From positions 1-50,874 of the forward strand of contig ONOI01000004.1 in NCBI GenBank assembly GCA_900319375.1: a stretch of DNA of 50,874 bases. The letters are read 5' to 3'. This stretch comes from an uncultured Bacteroidales bacterium. GTDB lineage: Bacteria; Bacteroidota; Bacteroidia; Bacteroidales; UBA932. Below are positions 26,610 through 32,918 of this stretch, piece after piece. The position numbers and the translations under genes are program-made. The notes under the pieces were generated by a model. That model made no database searches, was not told the DNA's origin, and worked only from the letters and a program-made list of their open reading frames with translations. Every line of letters begins with the position of its first letter. The stretch's first letter is position 1.

Positions 26610-26626
26610 ACCCGGACCGTCCGGGT
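26610..26626 (-). promoter_or_regulatory. Hairpin in the pnp leader
   Basis: ACCCGGA (26610-26616) pairs perfectly with TCCGGGT (26620-26626) across a 3-nt loop, about 30 nt upstream of the pnp ATG. In E. coli the pnp leader forms a stem that RNase III and PNPase use for autocontrol; whether this shorter stem has that role is unknown. No T tract follows. Confidence 0.55.
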
Positions 26627-26640
26627 TAGTGCATTCTTTC

Positions 26641-26674
26641 AAAAAAGGGGCGGCGCCACCCGGGCACCACCCCT
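26641..26674 (-). terminator. Intrinsic terminator between rpsO and pnp
   Basis: On the - strand AGGGGTGGTGCC (26674-26663) pairs with GGCGCCGCCCCT (26657-26646) across a 5-nt loop: 12 pairs including two G-U, followed by TTTTTT (26646-26641). It starts about 16 nt after the rpsO stop and should limit read-through into pnp. Confidence 0.88.
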
Positions 26675-26690
26675 GTTCCTATCTTTAAGC

Positions 26691-26966
26691 TTATCGACGG
26701 AGACCCAACTCCTTGATAATGCTTCTGTACCTCTCGATGTCGACCTTCTGGAGGTAATCCAGAACCTGACGACGCTTACCGACGAGACGAAGGAGAGAAC
26801 GGCGGGTAACGACGTCCTTCTTATTCTTCTTCACGTGCTCGGTAAGATGAGCGATACGGTAGGAAAATAGAGCAACTTGACTCTCAGGAGAGCCGGTGTC
26901 TTTATTAGACTTCCCGTACTTCGCGAAAATCTCTTGCTTTTTCTCAGGCATTAAATATTCTGCCAT
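26691..26966 (-). CDS. rpsO: 30S ribosomal protein S15
   Basis: 91 residues from the ATG at 26966, the usual S15 length. The open frame extends far upstream, but those residues are unrelated and lie ahead of the promoter. '[29 protein letters not shown]' (residues spread over about 9-37), '[12 protein letters not shown]' and the end '[12 protein letters not shown]' are diagnostic. S15 binds the 16S rRNA central domain early in 30S assembly and often represses its own mRNA. Confidence 0.97.
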   Translation of the reverse strand: MAEYLMPEKKQEIFAKYGKSNKDTGSPESQVALFSYRIAHLTEHVKKNKKDVVTRRSLLRLVGKRRQVLDYLQKVDIERYRSIIKELGLRR

Positions 26967-26994
26967 AGTGCAAAAGTTTTGTTTGTTAGTTAAC

Positions 26995-27013
26995 TCGTGG
27001 GACCACCCCACGA
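26995..27013 (-). promoter_or_regulatory. Hairpin near the 5' end of the rpsO leader
   Basis: TCGTGGG and CCCACGA form a perfect 7-bp stem around GTGGT, beginning about 6 nt after the predicted start of the rpsO transcript. It is a candidate S15-binding site for feedback control, or an mRNA-stabilising 5' stem. The link to S15 is inference. Confidence 0.5.
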
Positions 27014-27022
27014 AAAAGCGTG

Positions 27023-27054
27023 CAAATCTAGCGAATAAATTCGTGAATACCAAA
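27023..27054 (-). promoter_or_regulatory. Promoter of rpsO
   Basis: On the - strand TTTG (27054-27051), exactly 20 nt, then TAGATTTG (27030-27023). Both boxes and the spacing match the Bacteroidales consensus, the best promoter in the window. Transcription should start near 27019, leaving a leader of about 53 nt. Confidence 0.82.
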
Positions 27055-27075
27055 AAATTGTATCCTTGTCTCATT

Positions 27076-27309
27076 ATGAAAAAAGCAGCATTCGCCCTTC
27101 TGATTATTTCGGCCCTTGCCGTAGCCGCTTGTGCCGGCGGGAACCAGGCGGAAGACTCCGCCCGCAAAGCCGTGCTCGACAGCCTCGCCGGCAAACTCCG
27201 CTACGCGAAGATGCTCCGCGAGGCACCGCTCGCCATCGGCTACCCTGCAGAAAATCCGGCCCCCAAAGACAAATGGAAGCCGGAGAAAATTCACTGGAAT
27301 AAGTTCTAG
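27076..27309 (+). CDS. Small lipoprotein of unknown function
   Basis: 77 residues from the ATG at 27076. A clear lipoprotein signal ends at lipobox AVAAC (cysteine 19), leaving a mature part of about 59 residues, with a charged helix ('[21 protein letters not shown]') and a Pro/Lys/Trp-rich end ('[15 protein letters not shown]'). I do not recognise the family. A near-consensus -7 box (TATCCTTG, 27061-27068) sits 7 nt before the start, divergent from the rpsO promoter. Its stop shares the CTAG at 27306-27309 with the phosphatase gene on the other strand. Confidence 0.7.
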   Translation: MKKAAFALLIISALAVAACAGGNQAEDSARKAVLDSLAGKLRYAKMLREAPLAIGYPAENPAPKDKWKPEKIHWNKF

Positions 27310-28583
27310 CGCCTGAAGCCTTCGAGGTTAGCCTTGACGTCTTCCCAGCGGTAGTAGGGACCGGAGACGGGCTCGAGGCCGCGAAGAAGGCGTTCCTCTT
27401 CCTGATAGAGGAATTTCACAAGGACTTCGCCCTTCTTGTTACGATAGAAGATGATCTGGAGGTTCGAAGCCATGGGAACATTCCAGAAGCCAAGCCAGCG
27501 GTCGCAGATCTCGCCTGCCTCAAGGCGCTCGCCCACTCCCTCGACTCCGAGGAAACTCACCAGCGCGAGCAGAGGATAGTCGTGGCCGAAACGCAGGTCG
27601 GCGGCATATTCGCCCGAAGCGATGACCTCATCGGCCTTATTAACGATATCCATGACGGTCGGACGTGCGATCTCGCAGCGGACTTCGCCGGCATCGGCCG
27701 AATTGCACTGCTCTGTATAGAGGCTGATATTGCGTTTTGCCCAGCGCTTGTAGATAGCGTCGAAAGGCAGAAAACGGAAAAGATTCTCCTCAATGTCGAA
27801 GTCTTCGGCGATATCGGCCGTGAAGAAGACAGCGTCGGTCAAGCGCTTGGGGCTGGGCACCAACTCTCGGGCCGCTTCGGGGTCTGTAAAGATAGTTTTC
27901 AGCACACCGAGGGTGTCGTCCGGCACGGCTTCCAGCTCGATCTTCCTGGCCTTTTCGTTGGCCGCACGGGTGGCATCGCGTGCGCTGCCGTCGTTAGGAG
28001 AAATATACTCCATGAGGCGCTCGCCCGTGTCGGGACGGATGTCGAGCTTGGGGTTGAGGCTCTGCAGAGAATTGGTAAACGCCGTCATGCTCACGATGCA
28101 GCGGGGCACGATACTCGAAACGGCGCGCACCTTGCGTTCGCCCTTGAACACGCCTGGATAGCGCTCGTACATCCGCCTGGCGATCGCCTTGTGCTCACGC
28201 ACGCCGCGCGGGGTAAGACGGCCGTCCATGCCATTGTAAGCGGCCAGCACCTTCCGGGCGGCCACCAGCAGTGAGTCTCCTCCCGGGGTAAGAAGGTCGG
28301 CGGCCTGCCCCTTCTCGAGCAGCGCTATGACATACTCGTAGTCTTTCCCGCCCCATGCCGAACGCGAGCCATGCCTGCCATAGTGGCTGATATAGAACGG
28401 CTTGTAGCCCTTGGGCGCAGGAGTGTCCTTAATCTGTCGGAACTCGTAGGAGTTGTGGTTGTTGGCAGCCCTGGTAGGGTCTTCGAGAAGGGCTTTGACC
28501 GCGGCCTCGCTGCGGTGCGGCTGTGCGAAGGCTGCGAGGCTGATTGCCAGAAGGGCAAAGACAGATAAAAGTTTATTCTTCAT
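27306..28583 (-). CDS. Secreted histidine-type phosphatase (acid phosphatase/phytase-like)
   Basis: About 425 residues; start at 28583 or two codons earlier at 28589. A Sec signal ends near AFA-Q. The histidine phosphatase motif 'YGRHGSRS' (about residues 66-73) supplies the nucleophilic histidine, and 'RFGHDYPLL' near residue 325 supplies the HD proton donor of branch 2. Such enzymes remove phosphate from inositol phosphates or other phosphomonoesters in the periplasm; the substrate here cannot be told. It is probably cotranscribed with the pyrophosphokinase gene 30 nt upstream. Confidence 0.85.
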   Translation of the reverse strand: MKNKLLSVFALLAISLAAFAQPHRSEAAVKALLEDPTRAANNHNSYEFRQIKDTPAPKGYKPFYISHYGRHGSRSAWGGKDYEYVIALLEKGQAADLLTPGGDSLLVAARKVLAAYNGMDGRLTPRGVREHKAIARRMYERYPGVFKGERKVRAVSSIVPRCIVSMTAFTNSLQSLNPKLDIRPDTGERLMEYISPNDGSARDATRAANEKARKIELEAVPDDTLGVLKTIFTDPEAARELVPSPKRLTDAVFFTADIAEDFDIEENLFRFLPFDAIYKRWAKRNISLYTEQCNSADAGEVRCEIARPTVMDIVNKADEVIASGEYAADLRFGHDYPLLALVSFLGVEGVGERLEAGEICDRWLGFWNVPMASNLQIIFYRNKKGEVLVKFLYQEEERLLRGLEPVSGPYYRWEDVKANLEGFRR

Positions 28584-28619
28584 GATCATATTAGCACTAA
28601 AAAAACAGTCCCACGAGAC

Positions 28620-29261
28620 CTAATCAAGTATCACGAGAAGAGGAGCGGGATGGTTGAATGTCAGTTTGACAAGGTCGGCGGTGGTGCGGTTGAGGGTCGC
28701 CTTCCACCAATTATCGAAGACGACATCGTCGAGCGGCCACTCAAGACCTTGCGAGCTGACCCGCAGAGTGGGGTCGCAGGTGAGCAGCGACACAGCGCGG
28801 CCTTCGCCGAAGATGAGCTCGCTCGAATCGCCGACCGCGAACATGGTCGACCAGTCGGAGATCATCTGGAGCGTGATCCCGCGCTCCCAGAAACCGTACT
28901 GCTTTTCGTACTCCATCAGGAGCGAAAGGTTGGCGACAGTATGGGCTTCCCTGCGGCCGGTGGCGCCGAAAATCGTGATATTGTCCACGTCAGGCCATCT
29001 CCCAAGCACATAGTGAAGGGCTTTTGTGAGGTCGTTGTCGTCCTGCTCCGCCACTCGGACGACTTCTCCGCCGAAGCGCTTGAGGTCGGCTTTCGGGACT
29101 GAGTCCATGTCGCCGACGACTGCGGCCACATTGAGTCCGTGTTTGAGGGCATCGTGAAGGGCGCCGTCGCAGCAGACCACAGGATAATCGGCCGCGGTGA
29201 GCAACAGACGCGGGTATACTCTTCGGGGATAATCGCCGGCGGCGAGAATATAAACATTCAT
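28620..29261 (-). CDS. Thiamine pyrophosphokinase
   Basis: 213 residues from the ATG at 29261. It transfers pyrophosphate from ATP to thiamine. The N-terminal motifs 'CDGALHDAL', 'VVGDMDSVP' and 'EQDDNDLTKAL' supply the acidic residues that bind magnesium-ATP. The later 'GATGRREAHTVANLSLL' matches the thiamine-binding loop, but reads R-E-A-H where the family has Asp before His. The C-terminal beta domain is present. A T-rich stretch after a weak stem follows the stop. Confidence 0.87.
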   Translation of the reverse strand: MNVYILAAGDYPRRVYPRLLLTAADYPVVCCDGALHDALKHGLNVAAVVGDMDSVPKADLKRFGGEVVRVAEQDDNDLTKALHYVLGRWPDVDNITIFGATGRREAHTVANLSLLMEYEKQYGFWERGITLQMISDWSTMFAVGDSSELIFGEGRAVSLLTCDPTLRVSSQGLEWPLDDVVFDNWWKATLNRTTADLVKLTFNHPAPLLVILD

Positions 29262-29292
29262 TGTACTAATATACGAAGTTTTTCTATCTTTG
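29260..29292 (+). promoter_or_regulatory. Promoter of the polyferredoxin gene
   Basis: ATTG (29260-29263), 21 nt, then TATCTTTG (29285-29292), a full match to TAnnTTTG. The ATG at 29296 begins only 4 nt after the box, so the transcript should start at or within a base or two of the start codon. The divergent thiamine pyrophosphokinase gene begins at 29261, so its own promoter must overlap this one. Confidence 0.75.
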
Positions 29293-29295
29293 CGT

Positions 29296-30684
29296 ATGCT
29301 CAAAAGAACCAGAATCATTCTTGCGGCGCTGTTCATCGTCGGAATAACGCTGCTCTTCACGGGAATCGGCACAAACTGGTGGGGCTGGATGGCAAAACTC
29401 CAGTTCCTTCCCGCCGTCCTGGGGCTGAATATCGCGGTGATCGCCGGCGTCCTCGCAGTGACCCTGCTTGTGGGAAGATGTTACTGCGCGGTAATCTGTC
29501 CGCTCGGCATCTTCCAGGATGTAATAATCTGGCTTCGCCGCAGGTTTAAACCGGTCAAGCGTTTTACCTACTCGAAAGAACGCAAGTGGCTTCGCTACGG
29601 AGTCCTTGCTCTTATCATAATATGTATTGCCGCTGGAATCCAGGGCGTAGTTTTGCTTGTAGCGCCGTATAGCGCCTACGGCAGGATGGTGGCCCTTGCC
29701 GCCGGGAAGTCGCTGGCATGGCCGCTGATCGTGGTCGCGGGAGTGACGTTCGTTGGTCTGGTCGTGCTCGCATGGACAAGCGGTCGCGCATGGTGTTCGA
29801 ACATCTGCCCCGTCGGAACCCTGCTCGGATCGATCAGCCGCTATTCGATGCTGCGTATCGCGATCGATAAGGATAAGTGCATCGGCTGCCGCAAGTGTGA
29901 GCGCACCTGCCGCGCCGCCTGCATCGACATCCAGGGCGGGAAGGTGGTCGACAGCTCGCGCTGCGTCAATTGCTTCGACTGCATCGGCGTCTGCAACGAA
30001 GGCGGAATCGGGCTGAAGTTCGCATGGGGCAAGAAGCCCAGGGTCGAGGCCGAGAAGCCTGAAGGCCGCCGTGAGTTCATAGGAAAGGCCGCGATTATCG
30101 CGGGCGGGGTCGCGCTGACCGGGCTCGAGGCGAAGGCTCAGCTCCACGGCGGGCTGGGTACCGCCATCCCGAAGGAAAACCCCGAGCGCAAGGTGCCGCT
30201 GGTGCCCCCGGGAGCCGTGAGCGTGAAACGTTTCTACGAGCGTTGTACGGGCTGCCAGCTCTGCGTGTCGAACTGCCCCAACGGCGTCCTGAAGACCTCG
30301 ACCGACCTGGAACATCTGCTCCAGCCCACGATGAGCTATGCAGACGGCTACTGCCGCCCCGAGTGTAATACCTGCTCGACCGTGTGCCCCGCCGGCGCTA
30401 TCGAGCCGCTCGCCAAGTTCGAGAAGCTTACGCTCAGCTGGGGCGTGGCCCACGTCTATCATAAGGACTGCCTCCAGCGCAAGGGAACGGACTGCGGAAA
30501 CTGCGTCCGCCACTGCCCGGTGGGCGCGATAAGGATGGTGACCAACCGCGCCGGTCGGCAGGTCCCCGTCGTCAACGAAGAATTGTGCATCGGATGCGGA
30601 GCGTGTGAAAACCTCTGCCCCGTGCGCCCGATAAGCGCGGTAAGGGTCAACGGCCGCGAACAACACGTCAGACACAATGGATAG
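29296..30684 (+). CDS. NapH-like membrane polyferredoxin with internal twin-arginine segment
   Basis: 462 residues. The N-terminal NapH-like domain has about four transmembrane helices and two CxxxCP motifs (C64/C68-P69 and C167/C171-P172). Two 4Fe-4S motifs follow (C195-C205 and C223-C233). At 258-276 comes 'RREFIGKAAIIAGGVALTG', which looks like a Tat signal inside the protein. After it are four more four-cysteine groups near 317-327, 353-364, 392-407 and 431-441, making six likely [4Fe-4S] sites. This is like a NapH quinol dehydrogenase fused to a NapG/NrfC-type ferredoxin. It probably moves electrons between quinol and the reductase encoded next (8-nt overlap). Confidence 0.85.
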   Translation: MLKRTRIILAALFIVGITLLFTGIGTNWWGWMAKLQFLPAVLGLNIAVIAGVLAVTLLVGRCYCAVICPLGIFQDVIIWLRRRFKPVKRFTYSKERKWLRYGVLALIIICIAAGIQGVVLLVAPYSAYGRMVALAAGKSLAWPLIVVAGVTFVGLVVLAWTSGRAWCSNICPVGTLLGSISRYSMLRIAIDKDKCIGCRKCERTCRAACIDIQGGKVVDSSRCVNCFDCIGVCNEGGIGLKFAWGKKPRVEAEKPEGRREFIGKAAIIAGGVALTGLEAKAQLHGGLGTAIPKENPERKVPLVPPGAVSVKRFYERCTGCQLCVSNCPNGVLKTSTDLEHLLQPTMSYADGYCRPECNTCSTVCPAGAIEPLAKFEKLTLSWGVAHVYHKDCLQRKGTDCGNCVRHCPVGAIRMVTNRAGRQVPVVNEELCIGCGACENLCPVRPISAVRVNGREQHVRHNG

Positions 30685-31993
30685 AAGAGACTTCCTCAAG
30701 ATATCGGGCGCTGCCGCGGCTTCGGCCGGCCTGGCTGCCTGCGCCCCCAAGACCTCTACCGTCGCCTCGGAGTCGAAGCAGTCGCTCGGGCCGGACCACA
30801 TGGAGCAGCATTTCCCCGGAATCGGCCTTCTCGGCTTCGGCTGCATGCGCTGGCCCTCCTCGGAAGACGGCACCATCGACCAGGAAGCCGTCAACGAAAT
30901 GGTCGACTACGCCCTTGCCCACGGCGTCAATTACTACGATACGGCGCCGGTCTACCTCCGCGGCCAGAGCGAACGCGCTACCGCCATCGCCCTATTGCGC
31001 CACCCCCGCGAGAGCTATATAATCGCGACTAAATGTTCGAACTTCCGCGGCCCGTGGTCCTTCGAACAGGGACGGGATATGTATCTCAAGTCGTTCGAGA
31101 ATTTCGAGACAGACTACATAGACTACTACCTTCTCCACTCCCTCAGCGGCTACGCATCGTTCAAGATGCGCTTCGAGGATACGGGGCTTATCGATTATTT
31201 CGTCCGGGAGCGCGAGGCGGGCCGCATCCGCCATCTTGGATTCTCGTTCCACGGCCCCGCCGAGGGCTTCGACGAGATGATGGCCCTCCACGACAAATAT
31301 CACTGGGATTTCGTCCAGATCCAGATGAACTACAGCGACTGGACCCACGCCAAGCGCGACGTCAACGCAATCCATATGTATGAGAAACTTACCGAGCTTG
31401 GTATCCCCATCGTCCTAATGGAGCCCCTTCTCGGCGGACGTCTTGCTACCCAGCCTGCAGCTATCACCGATATGCTCAAGGCAGAGCGCCCCGATAAGTC
31501 GGTGGCTTCGTGGGCCTTCCGCTTCGTAGGAAGCTTCCCTCAGATTATGTGTGTCCTCAGCGGTATGACCCGGATGGAACACCTGAAGGACAACCTGGAA
31601 ACCTATCTGGATTTCGAGCCTCTTTCTCAGGAGGAATTCCGCCTGCTGGACGAAGTCGCGGTCAGGATGAACGAATATCCTCAGGTAGAGTGTAACGACT
31701 GTAAATACTGCCTGCCCTGTCCTTACGGCATCGATATTCCCGGCGTGTTCAAGTTCTACAACGACAATATCAAGGCCGGAACCTATGTCGTCAGCTCAGA
31801 ACAGAAACACTACGCAAGAGTCCGCAAGAAATACCTTCTGGAATACAACAAGGCCGTCCTGACTGTCCGTCAGGCCGACCATTGCATCGGTTGCAAGCAA
31901 TGTCTGGAGACTTGTCCCCAGCAGCTCAATATCCCGGAAGAGCTCCGCAAAATCGATAACTATATCGAAAAACTGAAGCAGGAAAAATTCTAG
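30677..31993 (+). CDS. Tat-exported aldo/keto reductase with C-terminal ferredoxin motifs
   Basis: 438 residues. The N-terminus has a twin-arginine signal ('DRRDFLKISGAAAA') with a lipobox-like LAAC at 19-22. The aldo/keto reductase barrel holds the usual tetrad: D88, Y93, K119 and H154. The C-terminal part has 'CNDCKYCLPCP' near 339 and 'CIGCKQCLETCP' near 404, typical of Fe-S aldo/keto reductases. Its start overlaps the polyferredoxin gene by 8 nt, so the two are made together. Working outside the cytoplasm, it may draw electrons from the polyferredoxin rather than NADPH. Substrate unknown. Confidence 0.85.
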   Translation: MDRRDFLKISGAAAASAGLAACAPKTSTVASESKQSLGPDHMEQHFPGIGLLGFGCMRWPSSEDGTIDQEAVNEMVDYALAHGVNYYDTAPVYLRGQSERATAIALLRHPRESYIIATKCSNFRGPWSFEQGRDMYLKSFENFETDYIDYYLLHSLSGYASFKMRFEDTGLIDYFVREREAGRIRHLGFSFHGPAEGFDEMMALHDKYHWDFVQIQMNYSDWTHAKRDVNAIHMYEKLTELGIPIVLMEPLLGGRLATQPAAITDMLKAERPDKSVASWAFRFVGSFPQIMCVLSGMTRMEHLKDNLETYLDFEPLSQEEFRLLDEVAVRMNEYPQVECNDCKYCLPCPYGIDIPGVFKFYNDNIKAGTYVVSSEQKHYARVRKKYLLEYNKAVLTVRQADHCIGCKQCLETCPQQLNIPEELRKIDNYIEKLKQEKF

Positions 31994-32913
31994 AACGAGT
32001 AGCTCAACCCTGCGAGCAAACTTCCCCCAAGGGTCTCAGATGCGAGAAGATATGCCAGGTCAAGACTGACACCGGCAAACTTTACTCCAAGGCCGACTGA
32101 AGCGAAGGAGGGTACTGGAGCATCGGCGGAGCCGAAGTGGTATCCCGCCCTTACGAATGCTAGATCCGTATAGGAGAATTGTGCTCCAAGAGAGGCTCCG
32201 AAGCCTCCGGTAAGGTAGTATTCTGCCTTAAGGCAGGGCTTTACCGCGAATGATTTCCCAATCCCTAAGTCATAAGCTCCGGAAATTACGGCAGATGCGG
32301 GAAGCGAGTAAGTACGCCCGGACTGCGATTTCACACTTCCTCCCAGCGAGTTGACTCCTACAGCCACGAACAGCCCTTCCGCCTTGTAGGCGGCCTGAGC
32401 GTCGAAACATATAGCGGAAGTACTGAAGTCTTCAGTAAGATTCTGACTCGCAAAATGGAAACCTGCTCCCAGAGAAATACTCTCTACGATTACATAGCCG
32501 ACTCCTGCTGAAATCATCATTTCCTTAGGGGTGAAGGTTCCGACCTTGGCTCCTACAGGAGTAAGGATGTCGTATGGTTCACCGTTCTGGGAAATAAACG
32601 AAGCGGAGATCAGCAGATTGCTTGCGACCTTGAAAGAAACGCCGGCATTGATGGAAGTACTCTTCTGGAAAGAAGGAGAATAAATCTGGTAACCGACCCC
32701 GGCCGCAAATTTTGCCGAGTCTAAAGCAGAAGTAGCTATCCCCTCGAGAGAAGCATAGGGATTTATTCCAGTTGTAGTAAGGGCTCCGCCAGTAGCGAGG
32801 GATACCGGGTTACGGCCAGTCAGGACGAAAGGCATCGCGGGAGAACCTTCACCAGCGGCAGGAATAATTGAGATGAGCGAAACAAGCGCTGCAATAACTA
32901 ATATCTTTTTCAT
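31990..32913 (-). CDS. PorV/PorQ-like outer-membrane beta-barrel
   Basis: 307 residues with a Sec signal ('MKKILVIAALVSLI', cleavage near residue 20). The early 'NPVSLATGGALTTTGINPYAS' resembles the 'A(R/S)..ALGGA....NP.A' start of the FadL-like PorV/PorQ families. The rest is alternating strands ending in Phe, as in outer-membrane barrels. PorV shuttles T9SS cargo to the attachment complex. The gene lies 5 nt after a subtilase with a T9SS tail, so a role with that cargo is plausible, but assignment to PorV rather than another FadL-like barrel is uncertain. Confidence 0.65.
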   Translation of the reverse strand: MKKILVIAALVSLISIIPAAGEGSPAMPFVLTGRNPVSLATGGALTTTGINPYASLEGIATSALDSAKFAAGVGYQIYSPSFQKSTSINAGVSFKVASNLLISASFISQNGEPYDILTPVGAKVGTFTPKEMMISAGVGYVIVESISLGAGFHFASQNLTEDFSTSAICFDAQAAYKAEGLFVAVGVNSLGGSVKSQSGRTYSLPASAVISGAYDLGIGKSFAVKPCLKAEYYLTGGFGASLGAQFSYTDLAFVRAGYHFGSADAPVPSFASVGLGVKFAGVSLDLAYLLASETLGGSLLAGLSYSF

Positions 32914-32918
32914 CCTTA

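Noticed and set aside
28590..28619. Short stem with a T7 run between the pyrophosphokinase and phosphatase genes
   Set aside because: The stem is only 4-5 bp with a tiny loop; too weak to call a terminator.
29284..30894. 536-residue open frame opposite the polyferredoxin gene
   Set aside because: No signal, domain or start context; the + strand frame has clear Fe-S motifs. It is a codon-bias shadow.
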